NCBI GenBank assembly: GCA_947623455.1
Contig: OX392528.1
Span: forward strand, 57,058,322-57,122,321
DNA from: Mimachlamys varia
Taxonomy: Eukaryota; Mollusca; Bivalvia; Pectinida; Pectinidae
DNA length: 64,000 nucleotides
Reading direction: 5' to 3'
Positions 45,200 to 57,100 of this stretch are shown in pieces; the first letter of the stretch is position 1, and every line of letters starts with the position of its first letter. Made by a program: the position numbers and the translations under genes. The notes under the pieces are model-generated. The model did not search any database. It saw only the letters and a program-made list of their open reading frames with translations, and was not told where the DNA came from.

Positions 45200-48100
45200 A
45201 TGGCCACCGCCAAAAGTGTGAGAGAGCTGGTAGGTGTGACTTTATACGTATCTGTAATTACATGGCTGCATTAACCATGTTCATTTCTTATTACGATATG
45301 GGTTCTTTGGTGACAAATACATTTCATGTTGTCGTTCATTTAAAAAAAAAATTAGATCTCGTCAATATTCAAACATGTTCTACGCGTAAAACTTGTTCGA
45401 TACTGTTTACTTATCCGAATCATTTTTATTTTTCATAAAGCTGTTCACATGCTAATTTGCAAAATGTCTTTCAAATAGGAAATACAACATTAAGATGTTA
45501 ACATATGTATTGGTAAAACAGTTTTGTTTGTCCGTCCTTTAAAGATCATTGTTTGCATTTGCTGAAATTAAACCGGTTTCATTTAGTCGAATCTAAAACA
45601 GATTTTACAACCTACTACCTATGTAAATTGTATATTCTAAAAAAAAGTTATTCTGCTTAGTTTAAATTTATTCTTTTCTGTTCATTGCGGAATTCATTTA
45701 TTAAGCCCACTTGTACAAAAAAAAAACACGTTGTATTATGAACATAACAAAACCCTGATCCAAATACGGCATCGTGTTTCACGCTCATTAAAAGTCAAAA
45801 CCAATATCGTATACGTAGACGTGTGACCTTTCACCTACCAAATAGACTATTTTATGTGTGTAATTCTTTAAAACTGCTATTCTATATTAAATTATCTGGG
45901 ATATTGGATCTAACATAAGTAGATCTGGCTGTGTTCTCAGACCCGTGACCGTGAAGTGTTTCTCTGTTCAGTATTGGTGTTTTAGCATTGGCAGTTAAAT
46001 CGGATTTGCGTACAGAACAATTTGTACTTTTTCACATGGATTATACCCACTAGCATTGACCTGCCTGGTTAATTCATACTTTTTAAAGGTCCCGTGTCCA
46101 ACACTTAAATGAGAAATAATATTTCATATATCACTAAACCAAAAGTGTTAAAGTTGTGTCCCGTCTTAACGGCATAGGCTTGACTACTTTGGGTTACTTT
46201 TGATGAAAATCTTCAACCAAATATTGGTTTTAACATAAATTGTAATTATCTGTATCATGTAAATACAGATTCCACTTGAATTGAAGAAGAGGTAATTATA
46301 GAATGGAGTTTATTGGAGGCACTTGGTGTTATATTGGGGTTAATAAAATGACCGAATTTATGTCATCGTGCTGAGATAACTCTGAAGCATAACTTAATAT
46401 CACAAATATTTTTTGATTTTTCAATCAATCAACATATTTGGTTGATTAATACAAATTGTAACTACAAGACAATATATTAACACAAACATGTATGTTAATA
46501 ATAATATTCTGTAAGAGAACACATATTTAATAGTTTACTTTGTGTTACATAAAGTTGTCTCCGCCAAATGTACGTTTACATATCATTATACATGGTATGA
46601 ACATGTATAGGACCATATAATATCGTTATATCATACGAAAGAATATAAATTTCCAAACGTAAAAGTAAACAAACTATGTGTCAGTTTCAATTTTACAAAA
46701 TAAAATGTTAAAGAAAGGTCGGACAACTGCTACCGTCTGCAATTTCTATTGTTTAATAAAGAGCCATACTGTTTGAGGAAGGGGGGATCTAGACAACAAA
46801 GGCTATTTGTTCGTTTGTCTAGTTCAAGTTGAAGTTTTTTTTTAGAACAGTGCTTTTCTTACAAATCATTGCTTGAGAGAATACTATAACATTCCCCTTT
46901 GCATTTACCCGTTTTCCACCTAGTTCACTTACTTTCAAAATTAGCAGGGTTTACGCCAGCATTCGCTAAATTAGCGAAAAAATAATTGCATTGGCAATTA
47001 ATTATTGTGTTTGGCAAATTGTTCTGCGAAAAAAACTCGCCAGTGGTTTTGTGAAAATTGGCTTAAGTTTCAGTCACGTGTCGTTAAGTTATAGGCAGTA
47101 CAAGTAAAACTGACCTAATAGTCGCCTATACAGGTGGATATTCAGTCTAATTAACTAATTAATGTCTTTTGCGACAATTATCCTTTCAATCATTGCCGCG
47201 CCATGCCTTGTTCAGCGAGTTCCGCGGGTATACACACATGTTTTGAACCTTGACCTTTTGACGTCATATGCAAACATCATGGCGGACAAAGAAGCCAACA
47301 CAGCAAGTGTTCATTCAATTAGTGACACAATGGACACATTTAGTGATGATTTAACGATAATTAATGAATAGACACGCGACTGAAACGATGGGCGATGGGT
47401 GTCTGCTTATGTACGTTTATTGTCGGCTGCCGTTTTTGAAGATAAATCACGTGGCTTGCACTACGTATCGCCTTGTTTTGAACAGAGTGACTTTCCACTT
47501 GTGACATGTGATTTATTGTTGACTGTGATTGTGTTAGTGCAGCACATGTCACTCTATGACTGTGACAAGATAGGCCTATATATAAACTGACAAATATGTG
47601 CAGCACTCAGTGTTCCAGATAAGCTGCTTACATGCGAATTTTACGCATACATTTTCCTGAAATACGCATCTGAAAATAAAGTATTTGTATCTTCGAATGA
47701 ATACATGGACAAAACGTTTAATGTAGTACCGTAAACAGGGACTGGTCGAACTAAATTTTGGCAAGGAAGTGCCACTGTGCATTTCTGACCCACTTCAACA
47801 GATATCCAGAAGAGGAAACTCACGTTAGAAGAAAACGATCGGATCATGCCGGCCGATGTAAACAAGCCAGCATCCGTTGATGTCCGCCAGTAACGGAGGC
47901 TAATCAGTCCGTGAGATAATCTAGAAACAAGGATGATACATTATTGACATCAGAAAGCGCATTTTGCATTCTATGGGATAATATCACATGCAAATTATGC
48001 TAAAAAATCCCAGAACACAACGGAACTGTGCTGAGATGCAGAAAATGTCACGATCACTACTGCTACAGATATGTCGATAAAAGCGTCAAAGTGTACACCG

Positions 48101-51100
48101 TACTCACCGAATCTACCGGCATTATGTTGTTCTGTCCGCCGTGCCGAGTTGTGATGGAGAAACATTCATTCAGAGATCTAAATTGAACAGAAATGTGCAG
48201 AATTCTTTTGCTATTCCCAATAAGTATGCAGAGTATGTAAAGGCTAGAAACAAAGTGAAGAACTTGGTACGGAAAGCTAAAAAACAACAGGAACAAACCA
48301 TTGCAAAGGAGGTAAAATCCAATCCAAAGAAATTCTGGAAGTATGCAAATTCTAAAGCAAAAACTAGGACCGGAATACGTGAACTACACATGAAGGAAAA
48401 TGGTGAAACAAATCAAATTGCGAAAAGCAACAGTGAAAAGTCAAACTTATTGGCAGATTTTTTTCAGGAGTGTTTTCACAAGAGAGCCAGAAGGAAGACA
48501 TACCATGCTACCTTTGAAACATATTGAAAATAATTTTGGATGGAAAGAAATTGAAGAAGAGGAAATTCCTTTATTAATAAAAGTTCAAACAAATATCAAA
48601 GCGCAGACAACATTCATCCGAAAATGCTAAATGAACTCAAACCTGTAATAACTAAGCCACTCCAAATACTTTTCAATCAATCAATGCGCATGGGCTCTGT
48701 GCCATCGGCTTGGAAAGCGGGGGAAATAACTGCTGTTTTTAGAAAGGAGTTAAGCGTTATGAAGGTAATTACGGACTTGTCAGCCTTACAAGTATCGTAT
48801 GTAAAGTACTGGAAACAATTATAAGGAATCGTATTATGGCACACCTAATAAACAACAATCTTCTTAGTACTCAGCAGTTTGGATTTGTGAAAGGTAGATC
48901 TCCAATACTCCAGCTTATTAAAGTCATTGATGACTGGACTAAAATCATTGATTAAGGTAGTGGTATTGCGGTTGTTTATAGATGACCTAAGACACACATA
49001 TGCTGCACCTTTTAGATTTAGTAATAGATGCCGTATGTCGAAAAACTAAATTAAACTGCATCATACAGCTGTTTCGTCCTCCTAGGACTCTTCGGTGATG
49101 CTAGGTGTCAAAAGGTGGGAATCCAAAATTTCTAAACTAATGTAGAAGCAGAAAGGCCAGGTGCGTACAATGTAAAACCCCTTTAATTTATAAATTAAGT
49201 GAATTTAAACTAGTTCTGTATAATTTCAAATCATGTACTACGAAAATGTGTATGTTATGTACCGTGCTACTACTCAAATGAGAATGAGATTAACTGTGGC
49301 TATGGATGCTCCAGCAAACCTCGGGGACTAAAAAATCCACCAGCAGAGTCTGTCACCCCCTATCTTGACTTTATGAAGGCGTTCGACATCGCTCCACACA
49401 GAAGGTTAATTAGCATTTACATCAGGATGTTGATGGTATGCGAGCTCCAGTTATGTTATCAGAGGAAATAGAAGAGAAAGACCTTTGAATAATAATTATT
49501 GACAATAAATTAAACAACTTTGTGAAATACGTGGAGCCATCAGAAGAACATATACATATTTGGATAACAAATCGTTCTGCTTACTGTATAAGGCATTAGT
49601 TCGACCCCATTTAAAGTATGAAGCATGCATGTGGAAACTACACAAACAAAAGGATATTGATCTGCTAGAAAACCGTTCAGCGGCGAGCTAGGAAATAGCT
49701 ACCAGGAATGAAGGATCTTTCGTACGAGAAACGATTGCGTCACTTAAATCTACCGTTGTTACTACATGTACATAGGCGAAACCTAGTCAGATTTTAAAAT
49801 GGTTGGACAAATACAGATGCAAGTAATGCCTGCGTTCAGAATAAAAGTTAAATTAAGATACCTTTTTCAGTAGTGTGTCAACATTTTCTTGGAGGCAAAT
49901 AATTACTCTGTCTGCGTAACCTCCAATAATACGTTCTTACCTTACTTCCAATGGTACGTTGTTACCTTACCTCCAATGGTACGTTGTTACCTTACTAGTC
50001 TAGTGGTAGGACGCCGGGCTCGTGACCGAAGGGTTGTGGTCTCGAGTCGTGTCATGGTAGTCTAGTGGTAGGACGCCGGGCTCGTGACCGAGGGTTGTGG
50101 GTTCGAGTCATGTCATGGTAGTCTAGTGGCAGGACGCCGGGCTCGGGACCGGGGGTTGTGGACTCGAGTCGTGTCATGGTAGTCTAGTGGTAGGACGCCG
50201 GGCTTGTGACCGAAGGGTTGTGGTCTCGAGTCGTGTCATGGTTGTCTAGTGGTAGGACGCCGGGCTCGTGACCGAAGGGCTGTGGTCTCGAGTCGTGTCA
50301 TGGTTGTCTAGTGGTAGGACGCCGGGCTCGTGACCGAAGGGTTGTGGTCTCGAGTCGTGTCATGGTTGTCTAGTGGTAGGACGCCGGGCTCGTGACCGAA
50401 TGGCTGTGGTCTCGAGTCGTGTCACGGTAGTCTAGTGGTAGGACGCCGGGCTCGTGACCGAAGGGCTGTGGTCTCGAGTCGTGTCATGGTTGTCTAGTGG
50501 TAGGACGCCGGGCTCGTGACCGAAGGGCTGTGGTCTCGAGTCGTGTCACGGTAGTCTAGTGGTAGGACGCCGGGCTCGTGACCGAAGGGCTGTGGTCTCG
50601 AGTCGTGTCATGGTTGTCTAGTGGTAGGACGCCGGGCTTGTGACCGAAGGGTTGTGGTTTCGAGTCGTATCATGGTAGTCTAGTGGTAGGAAGCCGGGCT
50701 CGTAACCGGGGGTTGTGGGTTCGAGTCACGTCAGAGTAATATAGTGGTAGGACGCCGGGCTCGTGACCGAAGGGCTGTGGTCTCGAGTCGTGTCACGGTA
50801 GTCTAGTGGTAGGAGGCCGGGCTTGTGACCGAAGGGTTGTGGTCTCGAGTCGTATCATGGTAGTCTAGTGGTAGGACGCCGGGTTCGTGACCGGGGTTGT
50901 GGGTTCGAGTCACGTCAGAGTAATCTAGTGGTAGAACGCCGGGCTTGTAATTTTCCGAAGGGTTGTGGGTTCGAGTCACGTCAGAGTAGTCTAGTGGTAG
51001 GATGCCGGGCTCGTGACCAGGGGTTGTGGGTTCGAGTCGTATCAAGGTAGTTTAGTGGTAGGACGCCGGGCTTGTAACGGAAGGGTTGTGGTCTCGAGTC

Positions 51101-54100
51101 GTGTCATGGTAGTCTAGTGGTAGGACGCCGGGCTTGTGACCGGGGGTTGTGGGTTCGAGTCATGTCATGGTAGTCTAGTGGTAGGACGCCGGGCTTGTGA
51201 CCGGGGGTTGTGGGTTCGAGTCACGTCAGAGAAATCTAGTGGTAGGACGCCGGGCTTGTAACCGAAGGGTTGTGGGTTCGAGTCATGTCATGGTAGTCTA
51301 GTGGTAGGACGCCGGGCTTGTAACCGAAGGGTTGTGGGTTCGAGTCATGTCATGGTAGTCTAGTGGTAGGACGCCGGGCTTGTGACCGGGGGTTGTGGGT
51401 TCGAGTCACGTCAGAGAAATCTAGTGGTAGGACGCCGGGCTTGTCACCGAAGGGTTGTGGTCTTGAGTCGCGTCACAGCATTTTGTTGTGTCTTTGAGCA
51501 AGCTACTTTACTCAGATTGTAGAAATCATTGAATGCCAACTGAAAACCGAAATGGCAGCATCGGCTGTATGCTGGGAGTAGGGGACGAAATTTACAGGTT
51601 GAAAGGACCCTATAACCACTGACGTATACATCCATTGTTAAGTCTCTGCCTAGGGTAAAGGTAACGTGGGAATGCATCTAGTTACCAACGTAATTACGAC
51701 TTACATGTAATATAAGTAATAATTGCGAGATGTATAACTATGTCGTGGTTTTACGATATTTAATTATAAAACAGTAATTCCGTTAAAAATTAATAACTAC
51801 AATGTTTGCCTTAATTACAACATAGAAAGTTTACTTCATGTGGCCGTAACCGGCTTTCGTATAAACGGGGAAACAACACAAAAAATTGTGAAGGTACTTT
51901 CACTTCAATTAGTAATTTCATTAAAACATCAGTTGTACTCTTAATTACAATGCACTAGAAAATACTGTCTTTTCCTGAACTAATGTGTTGACCCAATGTC
52001 TCAAGTGAGGCATAGCAATTTGCAGAAAAACTGGTTCCGTAAAACTTGGTTATAACCAAAGATTTAGAATCCTGTATTATAAAGCTTCCTAGAGTTATTT
52101 CCCTCGAGTTGTCAGGTTTACCATGTATGCTATATTTTGTTAATCTGAAATTTCTTTTCCTTTCAGACCGAAAAGCTAACAGATGAACAGATAAAAGGTC
52201 TGTGTATTGCTTTATATTGAAAATCATGGTCATCTTAGTCGGTATTTAAAATTGAGACGAGAGCTTTCTTGCATATGCAAAAGTGCATTGTGTATATACA
52301 TGTACCAGTGTTTACACTCTCAACAGCAATCTTCCTATCCAAAAATTGACTCAGCTCTTCGTTTACTGTCGAGATGTTCAAATGGCATGTTTTCTCGCTT
52401 TCTGACGAAAAAAAGATTTATATGTAGATCTTGTAAAATGATTAACTTACCCGTTAACTACTAATTATATACGATATCAATTTTCTAGCATTAACAAATT
52501 TATCGATTGCTAATTAATATATACGTTTAATGTATCCCATGTATAATTACATTGATTTTTAAAATGCAGATACAATGTATACTTTTATATGTAACTTTAT
52601 CTACTTTTTTTTTGGGGGGGGGGGGGGGGTTTCTGGTAATTGGGGTTTGTTACGTATGTACATCCTCTTATAAATTTATTTTCAAACCGACACGAGTCTT
52701 CCCTTTACTATAATGGCAGTATAATCATGTTCACCTGTTACAAATAACCTATCATTCAACATATTTTACTCATTCACCCCTAAAATTTCATAATACACTA
52801 TCCCAATCTTTGAATGGGAAGAGTTCAAATGTGTCTTCAATGGTCAATGAGTTAAGGTAAAGGTGGTCACCAACGCATTTTAGTGGGTTGTATATGTATT
52901 TTCTCCACAAAACACCTGCATGATAATGATACATGTAACTTGCTTTCGGTTTACAATAAGCTGTATATATATGTGTGTGATTTTCGCAACAATAGGAAAC
53001 AAAAATATGAAGCAGTTTACAAAAGTATTACCTTAGTGGTAACTACACTGTATGGTGCTATCTCATCTCGGTAAACCTGAAAATTGAATTCGTTTTGAAA
53101 TCACAATATTAAAATCCGTTACTAGTAAAACGGAACGTCATTATCATCATGTTTCTAGGCCAATTTTACGTTATATACTTTTTTGTTACACAGAATTTAA
53201 GGAGGCGTTTAGCTTGTTTGACAAAGATGGCGACGGTACCATAACAACAGAAGAACTAGGGACGGTGATGCGGTCTTTGGGGCAGTCCCCGAACGAACAG
53301 GAACTCCAAGACATGATAAACGAGGTGGATGTAGATGGTAGGTTTGTTTTTATCTAGGAGAAATAAGATAAATTGATTCCCCACTAGTCATCCTCGATAG
53401 CCAGGGGTTAAGTGTACGCTCACTTACGCTCTCTACTGAATTGAGCGTAATCCGTTGATATCGAGAGCGTAGGTGATAGTAACCCCTGGATATCGAGAGC
53501 GTAGGTGATAGTAGCCCTGTATATTGAGAGCGCAGGCGAGAGTAACCCCTGGATATCGAGAGCGTAGGTGATAGTAGCCCTGGATATCGAGACCGTAGGC
53601 GAGAGTAACCCCTGGATATCGAGAGTGTAGGCGTGAGTAACCCCGGGATATCGAGAGCGTAGGCGAGAGTAACCCCTGGATATCGAGAGTGTAGGCGAGA
53701 GTAACCCCGGGATATCGAGAGCGTAGGCGAAAGTAACCCCGGGATATCGAGAGCGTAGGTGATAGTAGCCCTGGATATCGAGACCGTAGGTGATAGTAGC
53801 CCTGGGTATCGAGACCGTAGGCGAGGGTAACCCCTGGATATCAAGAGCGTAGGTGATAGTAGCCCTGGATATCAAGAGTGTAGGCGAGATCAACCCCGGG
53901 ATATCGATAATGTAGGCAAGAGTAACCCCGGGATATCGAGAGCGTAGGTGATAGTAGCCCTGGATATCGAGACCATAGGCGAAAGTAACCCCGGGATATC
54001 GAGAGCGTAGGTGATAGTAGCCCTGGATATCGAGACCATAGGCGAGGGTAACCCCTGCATATCGCGGATGACTCGTGTGAAACAGTTTAAACTAAATGTG

Positions 54101-57100
54101 GCTTTACTTTTCTATTAAAATGACAATTAGTTACAACTATGGCTTGTTGTTGGCTCTTTTACGTATCCTAACACAGAACTAGACCGGAAAAGGTACATAC
54201 ATGTATCATACTAATAAGATTAGATCAGTATGACACAATTGCCAGCTGACACCCAAAGATAAATACCCTCTTGTTGTTGGTTTTTTATTAGTTCCGATGG
54301 CGTGAAATAACGCTTTCCAATGTCGGTCATACCATTTTAAATGTACTAAAACTTTCATATAAGAGGACTTTCAGCAAATAAGAACTTGACCTGCATCGTT
54401 TCATCATACAACTACTTTCCATTCCGTATTACAGTTCAATATTTTTATCCATTAAAGAGTTACTGTAATGAGCGGATAGGAAATTGTGACGGAGTTACGG
54501 AATAACTGTCAAGGGCAACTACATTGTACATGTATATGCCCTGGCCATTTCGTGGCTGGGTTATGCAAATTATTTTATAAACATTATATTAATTTTATGA
54601 AAAGAACAAACATGTAATTCCAGCCGTTGTTCAGATACACACCATGAGTACTCCATTACCATAGCTATACAGAAATCGTGGGTAATTACCATCGTCAGTT
54701 GTGGGACAATCACGGATATATGTCATAAATATCACCAACTGCATGTCATGTTAACTGAAAATCGATAAAAACCATCAAATGAATACTAAAATTATTCTGA
54801 ACAGGCCAGTTCATGTCCAAATACATGTACATTTGCCAAATCATTGAATGACTGGAAAACCCTCGCATGTGTAAAGGGAAACAACTTCGATACTCTTCAT
54901 AGCTTTCGATTCAAATCGAATCCCCTAAATTAAAATATCAAAATAAGAATGCAGAAATGCCCATGTACACTTTCTTCACATCAAGCTGGATGTCGCCTTG
55001 TAGGAATAAAAGCAAAAACATTTGAAGAAAAAAAATCACATTCTATGAAATGCAATTTGTGACTAAAAAAAAGTTGACTTAGTTATCTAGATGAAGACGT
55101 CGGCCATTTATATATGGTCTATGTACAGGTACAAACTGGCTATATTTACCTGAAGGAGAACGTCCAATTATGTATTGAAACTTCATGTGCTTTAAGTCTT
55201 CAAAAACACCATTTCCAAATTTGAGAAAATAGATATACAAATATCAGCTTATGTATGTCGCATAAGTATAGAAATGTTTTAAAGCATCAAGAATGGAACC
55301 GTATATATTGTTAATCCATTTCTCAATTTACATAAACCACGATTGTTAACGCACAATGTTAGTTTATGTTGTGTACACATGTGCGCTTGTAATAATCGCC
55401 CAGGTTCAATTTGTATCGTTCTCATATCGTGTACTGTACACACCGTCCACATATCGTGTACTGTACACACCGTCCACACATCGTGTACTGTACACACCGT
55501 CCACACATCGTGTACTGTACACACCGTCCACACATCGTGTACTGTACACACCGTCCACACATCGTGTACTGTACACACCGTCCACACATCGTGTACTGTA
55601 CACACCGTCCACATATCGTGTACTGTACACACCGTCCACATATCGTGTACTGTACACACCGTCCACATATCGTGTACTGTACACACCGTCCACACATCGT
55701 GTACTGTACACACCGTCCACACATCGTGTACTGTACACACCGTCCACACATCGTGTACTGTACACACCGTCCACATATCGTGTACTGTACACACCGTCCA
55801 CACATCGTGTACTGTACACACCGTCCACACATCGTGTACTGTACACACCGTCCACATATCGTGTACTGTACACACCGTCCACACATCGTGTACTGTACAC
55901 ACCGTCCACATATCGTGTACTGTACACACCGTCCACATATCGTGTACTGTACACACCGTCCACATATCGTGTACTGTACACACCGTCCACATATCGTGTA
56001 CTGTACACACCGTCCACATATCGTGTACTGTACACACCGTCCACATATCGTGTACTGTACACACCGTCCACACATCGTGTACTGTACACACCGTCCACAT
56101 ATCGTGTACTGTACACACCGTCCACATATCGTGTACTGTACACACCGTCCACACATCGTGTACTGTACACACCGTCCACATATCGTGTACTGTACACACC
56201 GTCCACATATCGTGTACTGTACACACCGTCCACATATCGTGTACTGTACACACCGTCCACACATCGTGTACTGTACACACCGTCCACATATCGTGTACTG
56301 TACACACCGTCCACATATCGTGTACTGTACACACCGTCCACATATCGTGTACTGTACACACCGTCCACACATCGTGTACTGTACACACCGTCCACATATC
56401 GTGTACTGTACACACCGTCCACACATCGTGTACTGTACACATCGTCCACACATCGTGTACTGTACACACCGTCCACATATCGTGTACTGTACACACCGTC
56501 CACATATCGTGTACTGTACACACCGTCCACACATCGTGTACTGTACACATCGTCCACATATCGTGTACTGTACACACCGTCCACACATCGTGTACTGTAC
56601 ACACCGTCCACACATCGTGTACTGTACACATCGTCCACATATCGTGTACTGTACACACCGTCCACATATCGTGTACTGTACACACCGTCCACATATCGTG
56701 CGCACAGATTAAGACCATTTGGTAGAAATTCAAGAAATAAACATCTAAATGCACAAACGTCGAGTTCGACATATCATATTTCTCAGGTGTTTATAGCAAT
56801 TAAAAGACAAAAGGATGACCAAGTGATCTAGATTTATGAAATAACATTAAACAGACAAAGACTATTTCGTACAAATTCAGGAAATACACATCTAAATGCA
56901 CAAACGTCGAATTCGAAATATCTTCTTACTTAGACTTTTACATCAATTTAAAGAAAAAAATAACGAATTTTATATTCCAGGAAACGGAATTATAGATTTT
57001 ACTGAGTTCCTGGCAATGATGGCTAAAAAGATGAATGATGTGGATTCCATGGAAGAAATCCGGGAAGCGTTCAAAGTGTTCGACAAGGACGGTAACGGAC

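Noticed and set aside
46585..46605. Alternative ATG-only first exon for gene 5 at 'catggtatga'
   Set aside because: ATG|GTATGA would fit the pattern of genes 1-3, but the surrounding sequence is AT-rich with no leader signal. The 45200-45229 exon has a better donor and context. RNA data would decide.
49994..51478. CRISPR array or cluster of real tRNA genes
   Set aside because: There are no unique spacers between fixed repeats: the whole 62-bp unit repeats. tRNA acceptor and T-stems do not pair, so neither reading holds.
53350..53893. Minus-strand frames of 157 and 164 codons with Arg/Ser/Tyr-rich repeats
   Set aside because: They are translations of the intronic 32-bp minisatellite and overlap each other in different frames.
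55279..56831. Six overlapping reading frames of 427-497 codons on both strands
   Set aside because: They are the six translations of a 27-bp minisatellite inside an intron. All frames are equally open and the exons of gene 5 flank it.
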